From contig CAMDIP010000060.1 in the NCBI GenBank assembly GCA_945899335.1, forward strand, positions 1-7,708: 7,708 nt of DNA, in the 5' to 3' direction. The notes beneath the pieces were generated by a model. That model was not told the origin of the DNA, made no database searches, and saw nothing but the letters and a program-made list of their open reading frames with translations. This document shows positions 1 through 7,042 of this stretch, one piece after another (the stretch's first letter is position 1; each line of letters starts with the position of its first letter). Source of the DNA: Bordetella parapertussis. Its GTDB lineage: Bacteria; Pseudomonadota; Gammaproteobacteria; Burkholderiales; Burkholderiaceae_C. The translations under genes were made by a program, and so were the position numbers.

Positions 1-318
1 GCCATACTGCGCGGCGGTCTCGGCCTTGTTCAAGCCTTGCAATGCGCCGTAATGGCGCTCGTTGAGGCGCCAGTGGTGGGTCACCGGCAGCCAAGTGCGG
101 TCCATGCCATCCAAGGCATGCCACAAGGTATGGATGGCGCGTTTCAGCATACTGGTGTAAGCCACATCAAACTCGAAACCGGCCTCTTTCAGCATCAGTC
201 CCGCAAGGCGCGCTTGCTCCACACCTTTGGGCGTCAGGTCAACATCGGCCCAGCCTGTGAATCGGTTTTCCAGGTTCCAAATAGATTCGCCGTGTCGAAT
301 GAGCACCAGTGTGTACAT
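1..318 (-). CDS. gpmA: 2,3-bisphosphoglycerate-dependent phosphoglycerate mutase, N-terminal part
   Basis: This glycolytic and gluconeogenic enzyme interconverts 3- and 2-phosphoglycerate in the cytoplasm through a phosphohistidine intermediate. The 106 visible residues begin [12 protein letters not shown], the family signature, with RHG at residues 8-10 and His9 as the phospho-accepting histidine. [12 protein letters not shown] (21-32), Arg60 in MLKRA, and [17 protein letters not shown] (85-101) are also typical and include the conserved Glu87 and Arg88. The family is about 230-250 residues long, so roughly 140 C-terminal residues lie beyond the left edge. The ATG at 318 gives the canonical N terminus and no in-frame alternative start lies just upstream. 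Its Shine-Dalgarno match is poor. It is transcribed divergently from the rhodanese gene. Identification is secure. Confidence 0.96.
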   Translation of the reverse strand, partial: MYTLVLIRHGESIWNLENRFTGWADVDLTPKGVEQARLAGLMLKEAGFEFDVAYTSMLKRAIHTLWHALDGMDRTWLPVTHHWRLNERHYGALQGLNKAETAAQYG

Positions 319-398
319 GTGGGAGAAATGACCTTGTTGAGTCAAAAAAAAGAATACATTCTAAAATGACAGTTCTAAGACAAATTTCCAAGGCAACC
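319..398. promoter_or_regulatory. Divergent intergenic region gpmA / rhodanese, probable promoters for both
   Basis: This 80-base gap is more AT-rich than its surroundings and must drive gene sets leaving in both directions. It has an eight-A tract at 344-351 followed by a short inverted repeat, AGAAT and ATTCT, at 351-362. Rightward, TTGAGT (337-342) could pair with TAAAAT (362-367), but the 19-base spacing is long; TCTAAA (360-365) has 17-base spacing but a weaker match. Leftward, TAGAAT (363-358) is a fair -10 with no good -35. The role is inferred from gene orientation; the exact boxes are uncertain. Confidence 0.45.
390..393 (+). promoter_or_regulatory. Ribosome binding site deciding the rhodanese start
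   Basis: AAGG lies five bases before the ATG at 399. The alternative in-frame ATG at 366 has no such motif in front of it. This supports the shorter protein. Confidence 0.55.
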
Positions 399-809
399 AT
401 GGTGAGTTTTTTGATCGATAACTGGATGTTGGTTCTGGTGGCTGTGCTGTCTGGTCTGGCGCTGCTTTTACCCACCTTGCAAGTCATGGGCAAGGCCGGC
501 TTGTCACCTACCCAAGCGGTTTTGATGATTAACCGAGAAAAAGCCCAAATCGTTGATGTTCGTAGCCCTGAAGAGTTCTCCACAGGCCATTTGATTGGTG
601 CAAAAAACATTGCCATGGATGTGCTGGAGTCCAGCCTCGGCAAAGCCATCAATGACAAAAAACGTCCCCTTATTTTGGTGTGTGCCAGTGGCGTTCGTTC
701 GCAACGTGCCCAAAAAATTGCCACCAAACTCGGTTTTGAGCAGGCCCACAGCTTATCGGGTGGCTTGAAGATTTGGCTAGAAGCCAATTTACCTTTGGAA
801 AAAACCTAA
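399..809 (+). CDS. Membrane-anchored rhodanese-domain protein (YibN-like)
   Basis: The 136-residue protein has one N-terminal hydrophobic segment (about residues 8-28) followed by a single rhodanese domain. Visible rhodanese features are IVDVRSPEEFSTGHLIGAKN (51-70) and the active-site loop CASGVRS (95-101), with Cys95 as the presumed persulfide-carrying residue. The C-terminal GGLKIW (121-126) is also typical. The likely role is cytoplasm-facing sulfur transfer at the inner membrane, but the substrate is unknown. The ATG at 399 was chosen over the in-frame ATG at 366 because it has a Shine-Dalgarno motif and gives a usual-looking N terminus. It heads the rhodanese-grxC-secB-gpsA run and grxC follows after 13 bases. 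This order matches E. coli yibN-grxC-secB-gpsA. From memory, E. coli YibN lacks the catalytic cysteine that is present here. The fold is certain and the physiological role is not. Confidence 0.9.
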   Translation: MVSFLIDNWMLVLVAVLSGLALLLPTLQVMGKAGLSPTQAVLMINREKAQIVDVRSPEEFSTGHLIGAKNIAMDVLESSLGKAINDKKRPLILVCASGVRSQRAQKIATKLGFEQAHSLSGGLKIWLEANLPLEKT

Positions 810-822
810 CACCTTTAAAACC

Positions 823-1083
823 ATGCCACCCATCAAGATGTACACCACCGCTGTTTGTCCTTATTGCAATCGGGCCAAGCAAATCCTCAAAGCTCGCGGC
901 GTCGAGCATATCGAGGAGGTGCGAATCGATCTCTCCACTGATGAGCGTGACCGCATGATGGCCTTGACAGGCAGGCGTACCGTGCCGCAAATCTTCATTG
1001 GCGAGACCCATGTGGGCGGCTGTGATGATTTGATGGCTTTGGACAGCCGTGGTGGTCTCATGCCCATGCTGCAAGCAAGCTGA
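823..1083 (+). CDS. grxC: Glutaredoxin 3
   Basis: This is a small cytoplasmic dithiol glutaredoxin of 86 residues, the normal size for GrxC. It reduces protein disulfides and mixed glutathione disulfides using glutathione. The CPYC active site is at residues 12-15. TVPQIFIG (53-60) contains the cis-proline (Pro55) next to the glutathione site, and GGCDDL (65-70) matches the usual glutathione-binding GG-DDL motif, with Cys replacing the common His or Ser at residue 67. The start at 823 gives the family-typical MPPIKMYTTAVCPYC. No clear Shine-Dalgarno motif precedes it, and the rhodanese stop lies 13 bases upstream, so translation may depend on the upstream gene. A strong terminator begins about 25 bases after its stop codon. 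Confidence 0.95.
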   Translation: MPPIKMYTTAVCPYCNRAKQILKARGVEHIEEVRIDLSTDERDRMMALTGRRTVPQIFIGETHVGGCDDLMALDSRGGLMPMLQAS

Positions 1084-1089
1084 CATAAT
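1081..1089 (+). promoter_or_regulatory. Possible extended -10 promoter for secB
   Basis: TGACATAAT, overlapping the grxC stop, matches the extended -10 form TG-n-TATAAT with one mismatch. The -35 position at 17-base spacing (1061-1066) is poor. Initiation near 1096 would give a secB leader of about 65 bases that contains the terminator hairpin. This is inferred only from motif and position. Confidence 0.25.
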
Positions 1090-1107
1090 CTTCGCCACCT
1101 AACCCTC

Positions 1108-1147
1108 ACCCGCTTAGGAAGCAGTTCCCAAGCGGGTTTTTTCTTTT
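1108..1147 (+). terminator. Rho-independent terminator between grxC and secB
   Basis: ACCCGCTT (1108-1115) pairs perfectly with AAGCGGGT (1130-1137). Inside, GGAA (1117-1120) pairs with TTCC (1125-1128) across a GCAG loop, separated from the outer stem by one A-C mismatch. TTTTTTCTTTT (1137-1147) follows directly. This is a textbook intrinsic terminator reading rightward. There is no matching A-rich stretch on the left side, so it acts on one strand only. It ends the rhodanese-grxC transcript or attenuates transcription into secB. Confidence 0.88.
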
Positions 1148-1148
1148 C

Positions 1149-1154
1149 AGGAAA
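1149..1154 (+). promoter_or_regulatory. secB ribosome binding site
   Basis: AGGAAA lies six bases before the secB ATG, directly after the U-tract of the terminator. The hairpin, U-tract and ribosome site sit end to end with no room for a promoter between them. Confidence 0.65.
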
Positions 1155-1160
1155 CTTACC

Positions 1161-1607
1161 ATGGCCGAAGCCACCGATCCCGTTTTTCAAATCCAGCGCA
1201 TTTACCTCAAAGACTTGTCTTTAGAGCAGCCCAATTCACCAGCGATTTTGTTGTCGCAGGAAGCGCCTTCGGTGGACATCCAAATTGGTTTGGGCTCAGA
1301 GCAAATTGGTGACGGTGTGTTTGAGATCACGGTCACAGCGACAGTCACGACCAAAATCAATGATCAAACCATGTTTTTGGTCGAGGCCAAGCAAGCGGGT
1401 ATTTTTGAAATCCGCAACTTGCCAGACGGCCAGTTGCAACCCGTCACAGGCATTGCGTGTCCACAAATCATTTACCCCTATTTGCGCGGCAATGTGGCTG
1501 ATGTCATACAGCGCGCAGGTTTTCCGCCTGTGCACATGGCGGAACTTAATTTCCAAGCCATGTTCGACCAGCAGCAACGCATGGCGGCAGAGCAAAAACT
1601 GCAGTGA
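1161..1607 (+). CDS. secB: Protein-export chaperone SecB
   Basis: SecB is a tetrameric cytoplasmic chaperone. It holds precursor proteins unfolded and delivers them to SecA at the Sec translocon. The 148-residue product has the usual length. Family motifs are clear: [14 protein letters not shown] (9-22), [10 protein letters not shown] (76-85), [20 protein letters not shown] (100-119) and [16 protein letters not shown] (120-135). Residues after about 136 form the usual polar C-terminal tail. The ATG at 1161 has a good Shine-Dalgarno motif. The gene lies 77 bases after grxC, behind a strong terminator, so it probably depends on read-through or on its own promoter. Its TGA overlaps the gpsA start codon (GTGA), which suggests the two are translated together. 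The secB-gpsA pairing is widely conserved in proteobacteria. Confidence 0.97.
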   Translation: MAEATDPVFQIQRIYLKDLSLEQPNSPAILLSQEAPSVDIQIGLGSEQIGDGVFEITVTATVTTKINDQTMFLVEAKQAGIFEIRNLPDGQLQPVTGIACPQIIYPYLRGNVADVIQRAGFPPVHMAELNFQAMFDQQQRMAAEQKLQ

Positions 1608-2605
1608 AATTGGTCATCGTTGGCGCTGGCGCTTGGGGCACGGCGCTCGCGGTACAGGCCGCCTCGCGCCATGAGGTCACCTTGTGGGCGCGAGATGCGA
1701 GCTTGGTTCAAACCTTGCAGCAGCATCGCGAAAACAAGCGCTACTTGCCAGGCCGCGTTTTGCCCGCTTCTTTGCACTTAAGCCACGCCCCTTTTTCTGA
1801 AGCTTTGTCCGACGCCGATTTCACCGTTTTGGCCACACCCATGGCATCGCTGCGTGCGGTATTGCAAGTGCTTGCGCCCTTGCAAAAGCAAAAACCATTG
1901 GCTTGGTTGTGCAAAGGTTTTGAGGCTGCGTCATCAACTTCTGCGCTCCAAGGTTTGCTGCCCCACGAGGTGCAAGCCGAGGTTGCCCCTGGCATGTTGG
2001 CGGGTGTCTTGAGTGGGCCGAGTTTTGCCCAAGAGGTGGCTGCTGGGCAGCCCGCCGCTTTGGTGGCTGCCAGTGAACACGCTTCAGTGCGACAGGCATT
2101 AGTGGATGCTTTTCACGGCGACAACTTGCGTCTTTATGCCAATGAGGATGTGGTGGGCGTAGAGGTCGGTGGGGCGGTGAAAAACGTCATGGCGATCGCC
2201 ACTGGTTTGTGTGATGGTATGAAGTTGGGTTTAAACGCACGCGCCGCGCTCATCACACGCGGTTTGGCTGAAATATCCCGCTTAGGGCTTGCCATGGGCG
2301 CACGTGCGGACACTTTTATGGGCCTGAGCGGTTTGGGCGACTTGGTACTCACCGCCACCGGCGACTTAAGCCGCAACAGGCAGGTTGGCATTGCCTTGGC
2401 GCAAGGTCAATCCTTAGACCAAGTCTTGCAGTCTTTGGGCCATGTGGCCGAAGGTGTTTACAGCGCCCACACCGTGTTGCAACGCGCCCAACAGCTTGGC
2501 GTGGACATGCCCATCGCCCAAGCGGTGGTAGCGGTGTTGCAAGGTCAAGCTTCTGCGCAGCAAGCGGTGGCGACGCTGATGGGGCGCGGCGCTAAGGGCG
2601 AATAA
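1604..2605 (+). CDS. gpsA: Glycerol-3-phosphate dehydrogenase [NAD(P)+]
   Basis: GpsA reduces dihydroxyacetone phosphate to sn-glycerol 3-phosphate in the cytoplasm, supplying the backbone of membrane phospholipids. The 333-residue protein is full length. It opens with the nucleotide-binding glycine motif GAGAWGTA (7-14). Further family landmarks are LATPM (76-80), CKGFE (103-107), [11 protein letters not shown] (136-146) and [17 protein letters not shown] (189-205), in which Lys193 is the presumed catalytic lysine. [10 protein letters not shown] (211-220) and GLGDLVLT (243-250) followed by SRNR (256-259) complete the set. The start is GTG at 1604, four bases inside the end of secB, with only a weak ribosome site of its own, so coupling to secB is likely. 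Its last 14 bases overlap the end of the convergent panC gene. Confidence 0.97.
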   Translation: MKLVIVGAGAWGTALAVQAASRHEVTLWARDASLVQTLQQHRENKRYLPGRVLPASLHLSHAPFSEALSDADFTVLATPMASLRAVLQVLAPLQKQKPLAWLCKGFEAASSTSALQGLLPHEVQAEVAPGMLAGVLSGPSFAQEVAAGQPAALVAASEHASVRQALVDAFHGDNLRLYANEDVVGVEVGGAVKNVMAIATGLCDGMKLGLNARAALITRGLAEISRLGLAMGARADTFMGLSGLGDLVLTATGDLSRNRQVGIALAQGQSLDQVLQSLGHVAEGVYSAHTVLQRAQQLGVDMPIAQAVVAVLQGQASAQQAVATLMGRGAKGE

Positions 2606-3449
2606 GCTCTAAGTTGTCAATCAACCGCGTGGCGCCTAACTTGGCTGCGCCCAGCACCACCAACGCGTCGCCAGCTAGCGGCGCTTGCAGGTCTAGGCGA
2701 CGCCGCACGCAAAGGTAATCAGGTTGCCAACCGCGCTGGCGCAGGGCGTCCATGGCTTGGGCTTCCAGTCGTGGCAAGTGTGAGGCGAGGTCATCGGGGA
2801 CAGCTAAAGCGTCTTTGCCCAGTTGGCGCAGCGCCATAGACAGTTGCACTGCTTCGACACGCTCGGTGGCACTCAAGTACCTGTTTCGCGAACTCAGCGC
2901 CAAGCCGTCGGGGGCGCGGCAAGTGTCCACGCCCACCAACTCCACGGGCATAGCAAATTGACTCACCAAATGGCGAATCACCATCAACTGTTGGTAGTCT
3001 TTTTTGCCAAACACCGCCATGCCTTGCGCTTTGCCAGCAAACACAGCCATGAAGAGTTTCATCACCACGGTGCTCACGCCGGTGAAAAACCCCGGTCGAA
3101 ATTGCCCTTCCAAGATATTGGCCAAGGCGGGGTCGGGTTGCACTTTGAAGGTTTGGGGCTGGGGGTACAACTCGGCTTCATCGGGTGCGAACAACACATC
3201 GCAGCCCTGTTCGCGCAGTTTGGCGCAGTCGTCTTCAAAGGTGCGGGGATAGCTGGCAAAGTCTTCGTGTGGCAAAAACTGCAAGCGGTTGACAAAGATG
3301 CTGGCCACCAGTAGATCGCCCAAGGGCTTGGCCACTTGCAGCAGCTGCAAATGGCCTTCGTGCAAATTGCCCATAGTGGGCACAAAAGCGGGTCGTTCAA
3401 AGCGTTGCAAATGCTGGCGCAACTCGATCAGCGTACGGGCGATCAACAT
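2592..3449 (-). CDS. panC: Pantothenate synthetase (pantoate--beta-alanine ligase)
   Basis: PanC joins pantoate and beta-alanine using ATP, through a pantoyl-adenylate, in the last step of pantothenate synthesis. The 285 residues match the family length. [11 protein letters not shown] (24-34) is the HIGH-like nucleotide-binding motif with His30 and His33. FVNRLQF (52-58) corresponds to FVNPTQF of other bacteria and is, as I recall, common in this order. [14 protein letters not shown] (120-133), [10 protein letters not shown] (146-155) and LSSRNRYLS (185-193, the KMSKS-like region) are the other landmarks. The start is ATG at 3449, seven bases after the panB stop, so panB and panC are almost certainly cotranscribed. 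No intrinsic terminator is visible past the stop, which lies inside the end of gpsA. Confidence 0.97.
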   Translation of the reverse strand: MLIARTLIELRQHLQRFERPAFVPTMGNLHEGHLQLLQVAKPLGDLLVASIFVNRLQFLPHEDFASYPRTFEDDCAKLREQGCDVLFAPDEAELYPQPQTFKVQPDPALANILEGQFRPGFFTGVSTVVMKLFMAVFAGKAQGMAVFGKKDYQQLMVIRHLVSQFAMPVELVGVDTCRAPDGLALSSRNRYLSATERVEAVQLSMALRQLGKDALAVPDDLASHLPRLEAQAMDALRQRGWQPDYLCVRRRLDLQAPLAGDALVVLGAAKLGATRLIDNLELIRP

Positions 3450-3456
3450 ACGGTTT

Positions 3457-4302
3457 TTACCAAGCGTGCAATTCGTTCACAGGGAAGCGTTGCTCTTTAA
3501 CGGCACGAACATAGGCATTCATGGCCTCCTGAATGGTGGGGGCTTCGTTCATGAAGTTGTGCGCGAACTTCGGTACCTTGCCTTGGGTCACGCCCAACAT
3601 ATCGTGCAGCACCAAAATTTGTCCGGCTGTGTCCACCCCTGCACCAATGCCAATGGTGGGGCACGTGCTCAATGCGCGGGTGATGTCCCCTGACAGCACT
3701 GCAGGCACCATTTCCAAAACCAGCATTTGTGCACCAGCTTTTTCCAACTGCAAAGCGTCTTGCATCAATTGTTGCGCGCTGCTGTCGGTGCGACCTTGTA
3801 CACGGTAGCCACCCAAGGTGTTCACGCTTTGCGGCGTCAAGCCTATGTGACCGCAAACCGGTATGCCGCGGGTGACCAAAAACTCCACAGTGGGTGCCAA
3901 CCAGACGCCGCCTTCGAGCTTGACCATGTGCGCACCCGCTTGCATCAATTCGCTGGCACTGCGAAAGGCTTGTTCGGGGGTGGCATAGGTGCCAAAGGGC
4001 ATGTCTCCCAAAACAATCGGGCGGCCATGTTGCTTTTGCACGCCACGAGCCACGCATTCGGTGTGGTAACGCATGGCGTCCAGCGTGACTGGCAAGGTGC
4101 TGTTGTGGCCTTGGCACACCATGCCTAGCGAGTCGCCCACCAAAATCACTTCGATGCCTGCCAAATCGGCCAAGGCTGCAAAGCTTGCGTCATAGGCGGT
4201 CAGCATGGTGATTTTTTCGCCCTCGCTGTACATCTTCATCAAGCTGTGCAGGGTCATTGCAGGACGCTTGGCGTCAGCGGGTGCGCTGGGTTGAACGCTC
4301 AT
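3457..4302 (-). CDS. panB: 3-methyl-2-oxobutanoate hydroxymethyltransferase
   Basis: PanB transfers a hydroxymethyl group from 5,10-methylenetetrahydrofolate to 2-oxoisovalerate, giving ketopantoate, the committed step of pantothenate synthesis. The 281-residue TIM-barrel enzyme shows TAYD (35-38), VGDSLGMV (55-62), GDMPFGTY (99-106), KLEGG (128-132), GHIGLTPQ (151-158), VLEMVP (195-200) and IGIGAG (217-222). Asp57, Asp100 and Glu130 correspond to the known metal and substrate ligands, and Glu197 to the catalytic glutamate. The first 15 residues are a variable, Pro- and Ala-rich N terminus. The ATG at 4302 has a GAGGA ribosome site upstream. panC follows after seven bases. No panE or panD is in the window, so ketopantoate reduction and beta-alanine supply are encoded elsewhere. 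Confidence 0.97.
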   Translation of the reverse strand: MSVQPSAPADAKRPAMTLHSLMKMYSEGEKITMLTAYDASFAALADLAGIEVILVGDSLGMVCQGHNSTLPVTLDAMRYHTECVARGVQKQHGRPIVLGDMPFGTYATPEQAFRSASELMQAGAHMVKLEGGVWLAPTVEFLVTRGIPVCGHIGLTPQSVNTLGGYRVQGRTDSSAQQLMQDALQLEKAGAQMLVLEMVPAVLSGDITRALSTCPTIGIGAGVDTAGQILVLHDMLGVTQGKVPKFAHNFMNEAPTIQEAMNAYVRAVKEQRFPVNELHAW

Positions 4303-4312
4303 GGTGGGTGTT

Positions 4313-4317
4313 TCCTC
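4313..4317 (-). promoter_or_regulatory. panB ribosome binding site
   Basis: GAGGA on the minus strand lies ten bases before the panB ATG, inside the 22-base gap after scpA. The spacing is slightly long, but it supports the 4302 start and independent initiation on a shared transcript. Confidence 0.55.
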
Positions 4318-4324
4318 AAAGAAA

Positions 4325-5182
4325 TCAGTTCACAGGCGCGTAAGCCAGTCGAACATAAATGGGTGCATAGGCCTCGGCTTGGGTGATGTCCACCAAAGTC
4401 TCTTTGGCGAGTTCGAGCAAGGCGATGAAGGTCACCAACAACACCGGCACACCCAAAGCGGGGTCGAACAAATCGGTGAACTCCACAAAGCGCTGGCCTT
4501 GGAGTTTTTTCAAGACGATGCTCATGTGTTCACGCACCGACAACTCTTGGCGGCTGATTTTGTGGTGTTGCACCAGTTTGGCACGGCGCAAGATATCCGC
4601 CCACGCTTGCTGCAATTCCACCGCGTCCACATGGGGGAAACGGGGTTGCATGGACTGCTCGATATAAACCTGAGCGCGTAAAAAATCTCGCCCTTGTTGG
4701 GGAAATTGGTTCAGGTTGGCAGCTGCCAATTTGAGTTGCTCGTACTCCAACAAGCGGCGCACCAACTCGGCACGGGGGTCCTCGGCTTCCACGCCTTCGG
4801 CCACCTTTTTGGGTGGCAAGAGCATTCGCGACTTGATCTCTATCAGCATCGCTGCCATCAGCAAATATTCAGCGGCAAGCTCAAGGTTGGTTTTGCGGAT
4901 TTCCTCGACATAGCTGAGGTACTGGCGGGTGAGTCCCGCCATGGGAATGTCCAAGATATTGAAATTTTGCTTACGGATCAAGTACAGCAGCAAGTCCAAA
5001 GGGCCCTCAAAGGCCTCCAAAAAGATTTGCAAGGCGTCGGGCGGGATGTACAGGTCCTGCGGCATGGCAAACAAGGGTTCGCCATAAAGACGCGCCACCG
5101 CCACATGGTCGATCACCGAGGGCATATGCGGCAAGTCGCCGCTGGGCCCTTGCCAATTGGCTGGCAAATCAGCTGTGTTCAC
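4325..5182 (-). CDS. scpA: Segregation and condensation protein A (kleisin)
   Basis: ScpA is the kleisin subunit of the bacterial SMC-ScpA-ScpB condensin, which compacts and helps separate chromosomes. The 285-residue product has an N-terminal extension (1-55) ending in the region [20 protein letters not shown]. It is followed by the diagnostic [20 protein letters not shown] (58-77) and [15 protein letters not shown] (79-93), the SMC-neck-binding part. The helix [20 protein letters not shown] (103-122) and the [13 protein letters not shown] stretch (139-151) follow. The C-terminal winged-helix part (about 210-283) has FVEFTDLF (232-239) and [13 protein letters not shown] (249-261). I used the GTG at 5182, which overlaps the stop of the upstream DUF3460 gene (GTGA). 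An ATG at 5125 would remove 19 poorly conserved residues and cannot be ruled out, since neither has a strong ribosome site. scpB is not in the window. Confidence 0.95.
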   Translation of the reverse strand: MNTADLPANWQGPSGDLPHMPSVIDHVAVARLYGEPLFAMPQDLYIPPDALQIFLEAFEGPLDLLLYLIRKQNFNILDIPMAGLTRQYLSYVEEIRKTNLELAAEYLLMAAMLIEIKSRMLLPPKKVAEGVEAEDPRAELVRRLLEYEQLKLAAANLNQFPQQGRDFLRAQVYIEQSMQPRFPHVDAVELQQAWADILRRAKLVQHHKISRQELSVREHMSIVLKKLQGQRFVEFTDLFDPALGVPVLLVTFIALLELAKETLVDITQAEAYAPIYVRLAYAPVN

Positions 5183-5388
5183 TTGACGCTGGGATTGAAA
5201 TAAACGTAGGGCTTTTGAGCAACTTTGCCCGCCTTGAACTCGCTTTGCTCATTGGCGTTGAGAGGGGTGTCCCACAGCAGAGCGCGGCCCTGTCGCTGCT
5301 CGGCTTCGAGTGTGGGCTTGGCCTGCTTCAACTGATCGATGAACAGCGAGGCTTCAGAGACGTATTTGGGGCGGGCAAACAGTGACAT
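5179..5388 (-). CDS. Small DUF3460-family protein of unknown function
   Basis: This 69-residue, charged, soluble-looking protein has no signal peptide or membrane segment. Landmarks I associate with the DUF3460 family of betaproteobacteria are FIDQLKQAKPTLEAEQRQGR (16-35), ALLWD (36-40) and KVAQKPYVYFNP (55-66). No catalytic motif or cysteine is visible. The function is unknown. The ATG at 5388 gives the usual compact length. A start at 5427 would add 13 residues and overlap the end of the transporter gene, which is less likely. It lies 28 bases after the transporter gene, and its TGA overlaps the GTG of scpA by four bases. This tight, recurrent association with scpA suggests coexpression and perhaps a shared role in chromosome maintenance, but that is inference. 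Confidence 0.85.
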   Translation of the reverse strand: MSLFARPKYVSEASLFIDQLKQAKPTLEAEQRQGRALLWDTPLNANEQSEFKAGKVAQKPYVYFNPSVK

Positions 5389-5416
5389 AGGGATGTCCAA
5401 GAGTGGGAGCGCTATT

Positions 5417-7042
5417 CTAGCCACCAAGGGTTTTCAAGATAGGTTCCCAATGGGCCTGAACATTGGAAGCACCTAATTGTTCTAGCAAGTTGGTGCGTCT
5501 AAGCAAATCATTGGTTTGTTGGTTCAACCCCGTCAGCACCAAGCGAACGCCTGCTTTTTGACAACTTTGCCAAAGGTTGTGCAAGGCGTCCGCGCCGCTG
5601 GTGTCCGTATAAATCACGCCGCTGGCGTCCAGCACCAAGGTTTGGCTGGGCAGTTGTTGAGCCAATTGATCGACCAAAACTACCGCCCCAAAAAACAAGG
5701 CACCTTGGAGTCCCCAAACTTGCACAGCTTCACTGCGGTGAAGCTCTATGCAGCGGCTCAGGCTGGAAATCCGATATACAAAGATAAGACAGGCCGCCAA
5801 TAGGCCCACCTCAAAAGCAACTGTCAAATTGACCAACACCGTCAGCATGAAGACTGCCAAGAGGGTGAGACGGTAAGACCAACGGAATTGCTTCAGCTGT
5901 GCAAATGCTCGCCAGTTCCCCATATTCCATGCGACAGACATCAAGATGGCGCTCAAGGCAGCCAGCGGAATATGTGACACCAGCGGGGCAGCCAGCAGGA
6001 CGACCAGTAACAGTCCTAGCGAGTGAACCATGCCGGCAACGGGACTGCTGGCGCCGTTTTTCAGGTTTGTGACCGTACGGGCGATGGCGCCGGTGGCTGG
6101 CATACCACCAACAAACGGCATGGCCATGTTGGCGATGCCTTGCGCCATCAACTCCTGATTGGGGTCATGGCGGTCATCAATCATGCCGTCGGCCACCCGA
6201 GCGCATAAAAGCGATGTTATGGCTCCCAAAAATGCCAGTGTAAAACTTGGGACCAGCAAATTCATGATGTGCGTCCAAGAGAAACTGGGCCACACCCAAG
6301 GAGGCACATGGGCAGAAATACCGCCAAAACGACTGCCCAAGGTATCGACTTGCCACTCGGTAAGGTAAACCACGACGGAGGACAACACCATCACCAACAT
6401 GGGGCTGGGCAGCATGCCCAAGCGTTTGGCCCAGCTTTCTGAGAACAAGCGCGGAATGCCAAATTGCCAGAACACCATGACCAGCAAGCTGCCCAAGGTC
6501 AAGCTCAATGTGGTGGGGTTAATCAGGTTTAGATGGCTCAGAACCATGCTCACGATGCCTATTGCATCAGCCGGCATGGTTTGAATTGGCAGGCCCAAAA
6601 AATCTTTCAATTGCAGCAAAGTAATCAACACTGCGATGCCATTGGTAAAGCCAATCACCACCGCCACGGGAATGAATCGAATCAGCACGCCCATGTGCAA
6701 CAAGCCCATCAACAGCAACCACAAGCCTGACATGAAAGTGGCTAGCATCAGCCCGCTCACGCCATGCTGCAAAACAATGCCGTACACGATGACAATGAAG
6801 GCGCCCGCGGGTCCGCCAATTTGCACCCTGCTGCCGCCCAGCGCTGAGATGAGAAAACCAGCCACGATGGCCGTGATCAAACCAGCTTCTGGTTTCAAGC
6901 CCGAAGCGATGGCAAAGGCCATGGACAAGGGCAGTGCCACTACTCCCACTGTCAAACCCGCACCTACGTCTTGCCCAAAGCGGCGCAGGTTGTAGCCTTC
7001 AAGGGCTTGTATCAAACGGGGCTGAAAAAAAGGGCTGACCAT
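5417..7042 (-). CDS. SulP/SLC26-family anion transporter with STAS domain
   Basis: This 541-residue inner-membrane protein has the standard SulP layout: a short N terminus, a transmembrane region of many hydrophobic segments (about 28-425), and a cytoplasmic STAS domain (about 438-536). GVVALPLSMAFAIASGL (33-49) matches the SulP signature near the first segments. QIGGPAGAFIVIV (74-86) corresponds to the half-helix lining the anion site. GGISAHVP (240-247) and GGMPATGAIARTVTN (312-326) are further family landmarks. The STAS part shows LDASGVIYTDTSGADAL (471-487). Substrates in the family include sulfate, bicarbonate and dicarboxylates; none can be assigned here. The ATG at 7042 was preferred to an in-frame TTG at 7048. 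The gene follows the nucleotidyltransferase after 25 bases and precedes DUF3460 by 28 bases. No sulfate-assimilation or carbonic anhydrase gene is adjacent to hint at the substrate. Confidence 0.93.
   Translation of the reverse strand: MVSPFFQPRLIQALEGYNLRRFGQDVGAGLTVGVVALPLSMAFAIASGLKPEAGLITAIVAGFLISALGGSRVQIGGPAGAFIVIVYGIVLQHGVSGLMLATFMSGLWLLLMGLLHMGVLIRFIPVAVVIGFTNGIAVLITLLQLKDFLGLPIQTMPADAIGIVSMVLSHLNLINPTTLSLTLGSLLVMVFWQFGIPRLFSESWAKRLGMLPSPMLVMVLSSVVVYLTEWQVDTLGSRFGGISAHVPPWVWPSFSWTHIMNLLVPSFTLAFLGAITSLLCARVADGMIDDRHDPNQELMAQGIANMAMPFVGGMPATGAIARTVTNLKNGASSPVAGMVHSLGLLLVVLLAAPLVSHIPLAALSAILMSVAWNMGNWRAFAQLKQFRWSYRLTLLAVFMLTVLVNLTVAFEVGLLAACLIFVYRISSLSRCIELHRSEAVQVWGLQGALFFGAVVLVDQLAQQLPSQTLVLDASGVIYTDTSGADALHNLWQSCQKAGVRLVLTGLNQQTNDLLRRTNLLEQLGASNVQAHWEPILKTLGG

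Noticed and set aside
100..122. Short inverted repeat CATGCC / GGCATG
   Set aside because: It lies inside gpmA codons, is not followed by a U-tract, and six-base arms of this kind arise by chance.
239..787. 182-codon open frame on the minus strand across the rhodanese gene
   Set aside because: It lies antisense to a well-supported rhodanese gene and overlaps the start of gpmA. Its translation shows no recognisable domain.
2191..2200. Ten-base palindrome GGCGATCGCC inside gpsA
   Set aside because: Only one copy was noticed, it lies in coding sequence, and no array or repeat family was seen in the window.
2823..3314. 163-codon open frame on the plus strand opposite panC
   Set aside because: It is antisense to a full-length panC with all motifs intact, and its sequence is low in recognisable structure.
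3497..4117. 206-codon open frame on the minus strand inside panB
   Set aside because: It is an alternative frame of panB on the same strand, with His-, Arg- and Cys-rich nonsense composition and no family motif.
5389..5442. Possible promoter for DUF3460-scpA, with TAGAAT (5419-5414) and TTGAAA (5437-5432) on the minus strand
   Set aside because: The spacing between the boxes is only 12 bases and the correctly spaced -35 position is poor. The TAG is simply the transporter stop codon.
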